From assembly GCF_900116605.1 (NCBI RefSeq), contig NZ_FPBC01000002.1, positions 124,001 through 188,000 on the forward strand: DNA of 64,000 nt. The letters are read 5' to 3'. Positions 46,336 to 54,573 of this stretch are shown here, piece by piece. The position numbers and the translations under genes are program-made. The notes below the pieces were generated by a model. It was not told the origin of the DNA. It worked only from the letters and a program-made list of their open reading frames with translations, and did no database searches. Each line of letters begins with the position of its first letter. The stretch's first letter is position 1. The DNA is from Pseudomonas marincola (lineage in GTDB: Bacteria; Pseudomonadota; Gammaproteobacteria; Pseudomonadales; Pseudomonadaceae).

Positions 46336-47840
46336 GCAATCCTAATCTGCTCGACAAAAGCACGACTGATGTCCGAAGCCCAATCGGCGTATGCCCCGCC
46401 TGGCAAAATGAGGTGTTTATCGTTCCAGTGCGTTACGCCCTGTCTGAGCATCCAGCACAGCACAGCTGCTTCAGCTCGCCTGGCACAACCGAAAGTCACC
46501 CGATGGCACTGCGCCGACTGCGCGCGGGTTACTTATATCTTTGGCATGCACAAGGGCCGCTCAAGCGCTATGCGATTGCCGCCGATGGTTGCTTACAGCT
46601 ACAGGGGCTTGATGATCCACACAGCGAACTAGCGAGCGCCAGTGATGCTGGGATTGCCCTGAAAAAGACTCATGACGCCTGGCTTCTCTACACCGAAAGA
46701 CCCATTGGTTCTGAGCACTACAAACAGTTAGAGAATGCGCAGCAGCGCTCTGCACGGATGCGCAAAATAGCCTTGCCTCAGGTTGCAAGTGATCTGCACA
46801 GCACGCACTCTCCAAGGCTGGAAGATTCGTCGACATTGTTGGCAGAACTGATGCCTGAAGTGCGCGAGCAAGCACTGGCAGAAGGCCAACAAAAAAATGG
46901 GAAAGCGTACGCCGAAGGCATTGAGCAACTTAACAAGCACATGCTGGAAAATCCCTCATTCGACAACATCAAATCCTATACCGACGCCATGCTCTGGCAA
47001 GACCAGCGTGATAAAGCTGCCGCTAAATACCCCGACGCCAGCGAGCAGCCTATTGGACAGTGGAGTGCAGTGCCTTGGGATGTCAGCGGAACAGAGGTGT
47101 GGCTTCAGCTAGCCCAGAGCCAGGCGGCAGGTCTGTGGTCAGTATTCGCTGCAGTTGATGATGATCTGGGCGTACTTCGGGATATAAATCACGAGCAAGA
47201 GCAACTTGAAGCGGATCACAGCCAATGGGTTGCGGATAACAATATTCGCCTGACCGTTGGCGGGTTCGTTCGCAGCCTGATCCAAGAAGACGGTGGCGAA
47301 GTTGCCAGCATGCTCAATTACCGTTTTCAAGGCCACGACATTCGCATGACGTCGGAGCAAGGCGAGCTGATGCTCGAAAGCCAGCACCAGCTTGATCAAC
47401 TGCTTGCAGAGGAAACGCGGATCAATCAGGGCCGTGGGCAGATCTATTCGCATGGGTCGGCTGACGCCTTGCTCGGAAAGATTCATCGCGATATCGAAGC
47501 AACTCTAGCGCCAGTAAAACAATTCTTACCTGCAGAGCTGAAAAGCCAGGCGCAAATAGCAATTAGTGAATATCGCAAGAGCAAAGTCAGCAACCTGGAA
47601 GGGGGGCAGGGCAGCGCCAAAGTAGCTGAGTACATCGACCTTGAGCGGATGAACACATGGTTGGAGGACACCGCTCCGGCGCATTTTCAGTACGTTGAAA
47701 AACGGCACGAAGCGCTCTATGCCGATCGCGGCCAGTATTTACGTCGCCACAGTAGCGGTACATGGTTTGTCGATTATGAAGCTTCAGAGCAGCTCGACTG
47801 GCTCGACCAGCTTGCTGTCGCCTGTCTCAGCGCTCAGTGA
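46332..47840 (+). CDS. VasX-like T6SS pore-forming effector, N-terminal half (ends at in-frame TGA)
   Basis: This 502-codon segment starts at GTG 46332 with AAGGAG 7 nt upstream. The first 150 residues resemble the VasX/BTH_I2691-type effector N-terminus (DVRSPIGVCPAWQNEVFIVPVRYAL, then LRRLRAGYLYLWHAQGPLKRY), followed by a helical region. It stops at TGA 47838-47840, but the same frame continues without another stop to 49544 with sequence that fits the rest of the protein. The simplest reading is one gene of 1071 codons, the usual VasX size, broken by a nonsense codon at position 503. As it stands this half lacks the membrane-active part. Confidence 0.75.
   Translation: MSNPNLLDKSTTDVRSPIGVCPAWQNEVFIVPVRYALSEHPAQHSCFSSPGTTESHPMALRRLRAGYLYLWHAQGPLKRYAIAADGCLQLQGLDDPHSELASASDAGIALKKTHDAWLLYTERPIGSEHYKQLENAQQRSARMRKIALPQVASDLHSTHSPRLEDSSTLLAELMPEVREQALAEGQQKNGKAYAEGIEQLNKHMLENPSFDNIKSYTDAMLWQDQRDKAAAKYPDASEQPIGQWSAVPWDVSGTEVWLQLAQSQAAGLWSVFAAVDDDLGVLRDINHEQEQLEADHSQWVADNNIRLTVGGFVRSLIQEDGGEVASMLNYRFQGHDIRMTSEQGELMLESQHQLDQLLAEETRINQGRGQIYSHGSADALLGKIHRDIEATLAPVKQFLPAELKSQAQIAISEYRKSKVSNLEGGQGSAKVAEYIDLERMNTWLEDTAPAHFQYVEKRHEALYADRGQYLRRHSSGTWFVDYEASEQLDWLDQLAVACLSAQ
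47838..47840 (+). other. In-frame TGA that splits the effector gene
   Basis: The codons before (LAVACLSAQ) and after (IRQLGAEQFNTYIRSP) are in the same frame and both protein-like. A single substitution (for example from CGA, TGC or TGG) would explain it. Readthrough or a sequencing error are alternatives. Confidence 0.8.
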
Positions 47841-47915
47841 ATTCGACAGCTGGGGGCTGAGCAGTTCAACACGTATATCCGCTCCCCCGATGAGGGCGCA
47901 TTACATTTAGTTTTC

Positions 47916-49544
47916 ATGGCGTGGAGTCCTTCATTAGAAGGTGTGATCAACAGCCAGACACGCATCAGCGAAATAGTCGAGGCACTGAGCAGCGATAACC
48001 TCGCCAACACTCGGGCACTGCTGGCGCAGACTCTCGATGAATCTGCCTTGCGTGCACTGGACCGCGTTGCTAACGACGTCGAAGGCGTATGGGCCGCAAT
48101 AGTCAGCCGCTTAGGCGCATCGCTACTGGCCCTTAAAAGTCAGGGAAGTGTTTCTAAGCAGTGGCTGGCAACGCTAATCAGTGTGCGGCTGGGCAATGAC
48201 GCGTGGCTGACATCGCGTGCAGTGAACGGTACCACGGTATGGCAACTACTGGGCAGCAAGGCCAAGGCGCTAAACGACTGGAGCAAACGCACAGCCGAGG
48301 CGATTGGCCTGGGTAGCGCAAAAGACATCCTTGATTCTCCCGCGATTAAGAACAGCGGTGGATTGTTGCCTTTGGCGGCTTTGTTGCTCAACGGACTCAA
48401 TGCAGAGAATTACCTTAGCCAGGCCGCAAATCTTGATGTGATGGATCAACAGCGCATGGCAGAGACAGTCTCTGCGAGTCTTTATGCGGCTGCTGCATTG
48501 ACGGCAGTGGTTGATAGTTGGATACGAGTTGGGAAGGGGGTTGAGGAGTTAAAGATGCGGACATTAATTGCACCTACTCTGACCCTGTTTGGCGGGGTGA
48601 TAGGTGCTATTTCATTTGAAGCCGCAAGAGGGGAGTTAGTCTCATTACAAACCAAGTTAGACAGTGCACAAACTAAAATTGACCCTTGGCTAAATATCCG
48701 TGCGACGATAGTAACGGGACAGTTAGCAACATTTGGAGCACAGGCTTTACTAGGCTTGGGTTTAACAGGTATGCGCTTAGCGGGAATAATTGATACGGCG
48801 ACTGCTCTCTCTCGTTATCGTTTAGGCATGAGTCCAATTAATTGGATGTTGTTAGGTCTTGGCGTCGCATATTTTTATGCTTGGTTGAAGCAAGCGACTC
48901 CATTGCAAAGTTTTTTAGCTGGCTGCTGTTGGTCGCATACGCGTGCTGTCAAATGTGGAAAAATTCTTCCAGATGAGCAAGTTAGTGAGCTTGAGCAGCT
49001 ATTAAAGTTGCTTTATACCCCGCATGTCAGTGTTGAGACCAGCGGTAGCCTGCTGGCTTCATCCAGTTATATTAGCCAGTTGAGTATAGATCTACCCGGC
49101 GCGGTACCCACAACCGCACGTTTGGCTTTCGTTTTAGCGGGTAACCCAGTGTATATGCCCGCATCTCCTGGGCAATCATTGTTTGGCGGTGGCCGGATGA
49201 TTGACATTGGTGCGCAGTGGCTAGGTACCAGTGAATGCACGTGGATCCCCGCAGATGAGGGTCAGGGGTTACGCTTAACTGGACCATTCCTGATTAATGA
49301 TATGTTCGGTTCCCAGCCAAGCAAAGTCTCAATGCGTTTGGGTTTTCACAGCCCCATCGCCACCTTGTCAGGTGTTGAACCTATTGTTGGAGGGGTTAAT
49401 GGCTTGGTGTTCACTGTAGATAGTCATGGTGAAATAATCGAATTGCGCTCAACGGAAATGCCAAGCGAATTAATCCAGGCAACCATTCACCCCCTTGGTA
49501 ACGCTGAGTGCTCAATATACCTGCAACCTAAAGGTCATCCATGA
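47916..49544 (+). CDS. VasX-like T6SS pore-forming effector, C-terminal half (likely part of a broken gene)
   Basis: This segment is in the same frame as the upstream half; the first ATG after the TGA is at 47916, but no ribosome binding site precedes it, so independent translation is doubtful. It holds a helical region and then four or five hydrophobic helices between about residues 140 and 330 (for example LLPLAALLLNGL, APTLTLFGGVIGAISF, GAQALLGLGLTGMRLAGII, INWMLLGLGVAYFYAWL), followed by a soluble C-terminal domain. This is the colicin-like membrane-inserting part of VasX-type toxins. Base composition becomes clearly AT-richer from about 48,530. The stop overlaps the next gene by 4 bp. 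Confidence 0.7.
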   Translation: MAWSPSLEGVINSQTRISEIVEALSSDNLANTRALLAQTLDESALRALDRVANDVEGVWAAIVSRLGASLLALKSQGSVSKQWLATLISVRLGNDAWLTSRAVNGTTVWQLLGSKAKALNDWSKRTAEAIGLGSAKDILDSPAIKNSGGLLPLAALLLNGLNAENYLSQAANLDVMDQQRMAETVSASLYAAAALTAVVDSWIRVGKGVEELKMRTLIAPTLTLFGGVIGAISFEAARGELVSLQTKLDSAQTKIDPWLNIRATIVTGQLATFGAQALLGLGLTGMRLAGIIDTATALSRYRLGMSPINWMLLGLGVAYFYAWLKQATPLQSFLAGCCWSHTRAVKCGKILPDEQVSELEQLLKLLYTPHVSVETSGSLLASSSYISQLSIDLPGAVPTTARLAFVLAGNPVYMPASPGQSLFGGGRMIDIGAQWLGTSECTWIPADEGQGLRLTGPFLINDMFGSQPSKVSMRLGFHSPIATLSGVEPIVGGVNGLVFTVDSHGEIIELRSTEMPSELIQATIHPLGNAECSIYLQPKGHP

Positions 49545-50551
49545 GTACCCCTCAAGCGGGAACAAGTAAAAAGGGCTTCATGTCACGAGATGACTATCTA
49601 GCTCCACTGGCCATACCAACAGGACAGTCACCAAAGGATGTTTTGAATACGATTTGGCGCAAGAATGATGTTTTTATTGATATCGGTGATTACAGTGTTG
49701 GTTCGTTTGTAATGATGGCTTGGCCGCTTATGCTTTTGTTCGGTGTGTCAACAGTTTATGAAGACCTGGCGACGCTTGATGTTATGTACTGGTTTGGTTT
49801 TTTCTGTTTTATTGCTTTTCCTTTTATCATTTTAGTTATTTCTTTAATACGCCCCGTCCCTTTACCTGTCCGTTTCAATCGTCAGCGCCGCGAAGTATGC
49901 GTGCCACAAAAAGACGGTAGTTACTGGATCGTACCTTGGGAAACTGTCACCGCTGCCGCGACTCAAACCTCATCTGTAAGTCAGGCGGGAAAAACCACGC
50001 AAGGTTTGTTAGTCGTTGGCTTTAGAAACCCCGACCCTAATGCCAAGAAGGGCAAAACTGACTGGAGCATGGGCTTTAACTGTGGTGGTGGTAAAACGGC
50101 CATGTGCCTATGGGAGTGCATGCGCAGCTATATGGAAATTGGCCCTGAAGTTGTGTCCGATAACACTTATAGGTTTTCTCGGGAGAAAGGTATTTGGGCT
50201 TCATATGTCGATGATGTATTCGAAGCAGCAGAGCGGAAAGGCTGGTTTTTGGCGCTGTTATGGGAAGGCTTTTGCGGTCTGATAGTTTTCAATACTCTGC
50301 TTATTGACTTGATTGAGCGTAGAAAGTTAACGCCCCCTCCTGATTTAACCGATCCCACCATCATTGAATGGTCAAAACCATTGCCCCCAGAACAATGGGC
50401 CAAGCGTTCTCCAGAACTGGACTTGGCGATAAAACAGCGTGAAGCCGAGCTTGAAATTATTCACGCCGAAGAAGCTGCAAAAGAAGCGGCCTATCGTGAC
50501 TCGTTGCCTAAAAGCACACGCCCTGAAAAGTCTAACTGGCCAACTGAATAG
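49541..50551 (+). CDS. DUF6708 membrane protein, probable immunity protein
   Basis: This 336-residue protein has two hydrophobic helices near residues 54-72 and 81-103, a cytoplasmic-type middle domain with RFNRQRREVCVPQKDGSYWIV-like sequence (cut here to RFNRQRREVCVP and GSYWIVPWE) typical of DUF6708, another hydrophobic segment near 240-260, and a charged C-terminal tail. DUF6708 genes are commonly found directly after membrane-targeting T6SS effectors. The ATGA overlap with the effector stop and the shared AT-rich composition support a cognate effector-immunity pair. Immunity against pore formation in the inner membrane is an inference. Confidence 0.75.
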   Translation: MSTPQAGTSKKGFMSRDDYLAPLAIPTGQSPKDVLNTIWRKNDVFIDIGDYSVGSFVMMAWPLMLLFGVSTVYEDLATLDVMYWFGFFCFIAFPFIILVISLIRPVPLPVRFNRQRREVCVPQKDGSYWIVPWETVTAAATQTSSVSQAGKTTQGLLVVGFRNPDPNAKKGKTDWSMGFNCGGGKTAMCLWECMRSYMEIGPEVVSDNTYRFSREKGIWASYVDDVFEAAERKGWFLALLWEGFCGLIVFNTLLIDLIERRKLTPPPDLTDPTIIEWSKPLPPEQWAKRSPELDLAIKQREAELEIIHAEEAAKEAAYRDSLPKSTRPEKSNWPTE

Positions 50552-50969
50552 CTATGAGTACTCCTACTGCAGCATTGATTGAGCTGACTATGGAAGTATT
50601 TGTGTGATGAGCTACATGCGCTTCTATGCTGCCACAGCCTATAACCCAGCTAATATTCCTGGCTAACCCAGTCAGTAGAGCGCTGTGACACTGATTTAGA
50701 AACTGTTGTGTAGCCACTAACTAAGCCCGGCTATCGCAGCGGACGATGGCGCTGTTTCAGCGCAGTCAAATCTTAACCATGCGCACAACCGCCATGTCTC
50801 CCCCGCCAGAACATCCATCTCTATTGATGCAAGACACATCAGCCTCCGGCAACAACCAAGACAATAGCGCGCCGTGGCTGGCTCTGCGCCGCAATTTGCG
50901 GGCCGCCAGCTATAGTGAATCAGCAGCATTGGTGAATTAATTTTTCTGCGCTGGAGCAAGGAGCGCCGC
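50552..50969. other. Interval between T6SS island and anion transporter
   Basis: The 418 bp contain no supported gene. At 50554 an 18-codon frame begins MSTP, like the preceding immunity gene, and then stops; it may be the remnant of a duplicated immunity gene. AAGGAGCGCCGC precedes the transporter start. No clear terminator is seen after the immunity gene. Confidence 0.35.
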
Positions 50970-52430
50970 ATGTCCTACGCAAAGCCGATCCCCTCAATGG
51001 TCGCATTGGCTCTTGGGTTAATTATTTGGTTTGTGATTCCAGTGCCAGAAGGGGTGACCCCGCAGGCGTGGCATCTGTTGGCGATCTTCATCGGTACGAT
51101 TGCGGGGATTATCGGCAAGGCCATGCCGATCGGTGCGCTGGCAATTATCGGCATCATGTTGGTTGCTATTACCGGGGTGACGAGTGACAAGCCGAGCCAG
51201 GCGATAGCCGATGCACTGAGTGGTTTTTCCAATTCGCTGATTTGGTTGATTGGTATCGCCATCATGATTTCGCGGGGCCTGATCAAAACCGGGTTGGGCA
51301 ATCGGATCGCGTATTACTTCATCTCCATTTTTGGTAAGCGCACGCTCGGGATTGGTTACGCGTTGGCCATTTCCGAGTTGACGCTGGCGCCGATTACGCC
51401 GAGTAACACGGCGCGTGGCGGGGCGATCATGCATCCGATCATGCGCTCGATTGCAGATAGTTTTGGCTCAACAGCGGAGAAGGGCACTGAGCGCAAAGTG
51501 GGTGAATACCTGGCGTTGGTGAACTACAACGCCAACCCAATTACTTCGGCAATGTTTATTACCGCCACAGCGCCCAACCCACTGATTGTGAGTTTGATTG
51601 CCAAGGGCACCGAGGCGAATATCACGATCAGTTGGGGCATGTGGGCGCTGGCCGCTTTGGTGCCGGGCATCGTCTCGTTGCTGGTGATGCCGCTGGTTTT
51701 GTATTTCTGCTTCCCGCCTGAATTGAAGCAAACCCCGAATGCGACGGCATTTGCCAAGGAAAAACTCAGTGAGTTGGGCGCGTTCAAACTCAATGAGAAA
51801 ATTCTGCTTGGGGTGTTCGCCCTCCTGCTCTTGTTGTGGGCGGGCGTACCGGCAGCGATTTTTGGGCCGGAGTTCAAATTCAATGCGACTACTGTGGCCT
51901 TTCTCGGGCTCTCAATTTTGCTGGTGACCGGCGTGCTGACCTGGGATGACATCCTCAAGGAAAAGACGGCCTGGGATACCATTACCTGGTTCGCGGCGCT
52001 GGTAATGATGGCCGGCTACTTGGGCAAGCTTGGCTTGATTGGCTGGTTCTCAGGCGTCATTCAACAAAACGTCGGTGCGCTGGGCTTCGGTTGGGCTGGG
52101 GTGATCGCGATGCTGGTGCTGGTGTATTTCTACGCCCACTACTTTTTCGCCAGCACCACCGCACACATCACCGCGATGTACGCTGCATTCCTCGCCGCCG
52201 GTATTGCGCTGGGCGCTCCGCCGTTGCTGCTGGCGCTGATTCTGGCGTTCTCTTCTTCACTGATGATGTCGCTCACTCACTACGCCACCGGCACCGCGCC
52301 AATCGTCTTTGGTTCCGGCTTTGTGTCGCTGGGTCGTTGGTGGATAGCGGGCTTCATCATGAGTGTTGTCAACTTGCTGATCTGGGCGGTCGTCGGCGGC
52401 GCGTGGTGGAAAGTGTTGGGTTACTGGTGA
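50970..52430 (+). CDS. DASS family dicarboxylate/anion:Na+ symporter
   Basis: This 486-residue inner-membrane protein has about 12-13 helices with the two SNT-type sodium-site motifs of the DASS/SLC13 family: APITPSNTARGG in the first half and FFASTTAHITAMYAAF in the second. It is nearest the CitT/TtdT-like branch that moves di- and tricarboxylates such as succinate, tartrate, citrate or 2-oxoglutarate; the substrate is not determinable here. AAGGAG 6 nt before the ATG supports the start. It is not linked to catabolic or two-component genes in the window. Confidence 0.9.
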   Translation: MSYAKPIPSMVALALGLIIWFVIPVPEGVTPQAWHLLAIFIGTIAGIIGKAMPIGALAIIGIMLVAITGVTSDKPSQAIADALSGFSNSLIWLIGIAIMISRGLIKTGLGNRIAYYFISIFGKRTLGIGYALAISELTLAPITPSNTARGGAIMHPIMRSIADSFGSTAEKGTERKVGEYLALVNYNANPITSAMFITATAPNPLIVSLIAKGTEANITISWGMWALAALVPGIVSLLVMPLVLYFCFPPELKQTPNATAFAKEKLSELGAFKLNEKILLGVFALLLLLWAGVPAAIFGPEFKFNATTVAFLGLSILLVTGVLTWDDILKEKTAWDTITWFAALVMMAGYLGKLGLIGWFSGVIQQNVGALGFGWAGVIAMLVLVYFYAHYFFASTTAHITAMYAAFLAAGIALGAPPLLLALILAFSSSLMMSLTHYATGTAPIVFGSGFVSLGRWWIAGFIMSVVNLLIWAVVGGAWWKVLGYW

Positions 52431-52588
52431 AACGACTCCAGTTCGGGCTTCCTTCGCTGGGGTCGTGCGCAGCGCGATGAGTCAGGATTTTGCTAGCTCA
52501 GCTTGAATGGCCCGCGTTCCCTTCAGGCTGAGCCGCGGGCCAAAGCGAGACTGCGCACGCAGCAGTTTTCAGCGGCTATTGTTCACTT

Positions 52589-54442
52589 TCAATAGTCGTA
52601 CCACCTGAGTTCGAGCTTCAAGGTGTTTTCCGGTGTACTCAAGTGGCTGAACTCGCGTTCTGCCGCCAGGCGCAGGCCAAGGTTGGGTGAGATTTCCCAC
52701 TGTTGGCTCAGCGCCATGCTGCGGCGAACTTCGCCGTTGATGAAGTAATCGTTGTTGACCTCGGCGAGCATGTTGCCCAGCGGGTTGCGCCACAGCAGAC
52801 CTGTGTTGAAACCGGCGGCAGGTACCAGATAGGCGGCGAAGTCACTGTGGTGCTCGATACGCATGGTGGCGAGGGCAAAGGCTTGTACGTTGTCTGTCAG
52901 GTTCCAACTGCCACCCGCACCGCCGTTGATATGTGCGGCTAATACTTCATCGTCGTCTTTGCCGGGCACGCGTTCGAAGCCAGCGGCAACTTGCCATGAC
53001 AAAGGTTTGAGCAGTTCGCTGCGCGGCGTCAGCGAGCGGATACTGACCAGATCGAGGTTCTGTAGCTGCCAGTGGTTGCCTTCGTACTGACGCAACTTCA
53101 TCTGCATGATTTCAATCTGCGCGCCTGCCGGGAATCCATATTGGTTGTCGTTGAGGTCGTGATACGCCATGCGCAGGCCGTACTCGGCAAACGCTTTGTC
53201 GCCGCGGCTGCCTGCGCCCAGTTGCCAGGTGCGGGATTCATGGCCTTCTTCCGGTAACCCTGGTCGTTCTACTGCAAGCTCGGGCGGTGGATTGCTGTTG
53301 ATTTCACGCAGCAGGTTGAAGCTGCGCTTCACCGTTTGCGGTTCACGACCTTCACCGCTGGCGCGATAACGCAGCAGGCGGAATGCGGCATCGGTAATCA
53401 GCGCGCGGCGTGCTTGTCCCAGCTTTTTGAAGTTTTCGTCTTCAAGGGCAATGTCTTCATCGGCCAGGCGTTCAACCCAGACAAGCTCGCTGGCATTAAG
53501 TGGTTCGGTGCGGGTGACCAGTTCACGCTCCCGTGAGGGGCGATAATCCGTGCGCTCGATCAGGCCTGCTTGTTTGATCGCCCGAACGGTGTCAGTCGGA
53601 ATCGCGGTGATCGGGAACTGGTCTGTCAGCTCCAGGCCGGGACGCGCGATTTCAAGCAGTTCGAGCAGGCGGAATGAGCAGTTCTCATCGAAGAAGAAGT
53701 AATCAAAGCGGATGTCTTTGAGTTCCCACACATGCTGGATCATGCGACGGGTTTCAACCGGCGTCAGGTTCAGCCGGTATTCCCACAGGTCGCGGTTTTC
53801 CAGGCTGCGGTACTCGGCCAGTTTCTCGCGATAGGGCACCAGTGAGAACAGCCCCGGATAGCCTCCCATCAGGCCTTTCCACGCATACAGAATGCTGTTG
53901 TCCATGCCCTCGATGTACGCGCCAAAATTCAGTGCGTAGCTGAGCAGGGCGGTGTTGTTGCTGTCGATGTCGGCCTGATCAATGCGCAGCAAGGTGTGGC
54001 CAAACATGGACGACGGGCTGTTCAGGTAGGCGGCGGGAAACACCAGCACGGTGCTGTCAGGGGCGACATCGGTCATCCACTTGTCGTATTCGGCGCACGT
54101 TGGCTGTGGCAAGTCGCTGAGCTTGAGTTGCTCGCTCAGCCAGCGAGTACGGGCCGGATACCGACACTGTACATGTTCGTCGTTCAGCGGCGCAGGTTGG
54201 TATATCGCTTCAAGAGTGGCGCGCAGCTCTGCTTGCGGGTTGCTGGCGCCATCTTCGGCAAGGAAGAATTTCTGCTCATCGACGTAACTGCGCCAACCGC
54301 CGAGCTTGCCGGTTTCGTAATGGCCGAGCGCAATCCAGTACGGGTCGCTGGCCAGTTCGTTCAGGCGGGCTTCGCTCGGCATTGGGTTTGCCTGCGTCGC
54401 GCCGGCGATGCAGAGCAGCGCAAGGGGTAAAGTCCGTTTCAA
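52589..54442 (-). CDS. DUF4105 domain-containing envelope protein
   Basis: This protein of about 617 residues has a signal peptide (LKRTLPLALLCIAGATQA at the chosen TTG start 54442). The DUF4105 domain follows at about residues 120-300, with VFPAAYLNSPSSMFGHTLLRID and YDYFFFDENCSFRLLELLE-type motifs holding conserved His, Asn and Cys; the family is related to NlpC/P60-like cysteine folds. The C-terminal third looks like a beta-barrel ending in ELRWYDY, so the product may sit in the outer membrane. The frame extends upstream to 54559, but that part is not signal-like. Function is unknown. Confidence 0.85.
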   Translation of the reverse strand: MKRTLPLALLCIAGATQANPMPSEARLNELASDPYWIALGHYETGKLGGWRSYVDEQKFFLAEDGASNPQAELRATLEAIYQPAPLNDEHVQCRYPARTRWLSEQLKLSDLPQPTCAEYDKWMTDVAPDSTVLVFPAAYLNSPSSMFGHTLLRIDQADIDSNNTALLSYALNFGAYIEGMDNSILYAWKGLMGGYPGLFSLVPYREKLAEYRSLENRDLWEYRLNLTPVETRRMIQHVWELKDIRFDYFFFDENCSFRLLELLEIARPGLELTDQFPITAIPTDTVRAIKQAGLIERTDYRPSRERELVTRTEPLNASELVWVERLADEDIALEDENFKKLGQARRALITDAAFRLLRYRASGEGREPQTVKRSFNLLREINSNPPPELAVERPGLPEEGHESRTWQLGAGSRGDKAFAEYGLRMAYHDLNDNQYGFPAGAQIEIMQMKLRQYEGNHWQLQNLDLVSIRSLTPRSELLKPLSWQVAAGFERVPGKDDDEVLAAHINGGAGGSWNLTDNVQAFALATMRIEHHSDFAAYLVPAAGFNTGLLWRNPLGNMLAEVNNDYFINGEVRRSMALSQQWEISPNLGLRLAAEREFSHLSTPENTLKLELRWYDY

Positions 54443-54573
54443 GTAACACTCGTGGTTGTCCGCCGATGATGCCTGAGCTTTGGCGATGGAGCCGCAAAGT
54501 GTCAAGCGCAACGCACGCATACCGGCCCTTTCAAAGCCGGTTACGGTGTTCCGGATCATTGTCTGTGTGCGTG

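Noticed and set aside
47838..47840. TGA in the effector as a selenocysteine codon
   Set aside because: No selenoprotein family is involved, the position is not a redox motif, and no hairpin typical of a bacterial SECIS was seen right after it.
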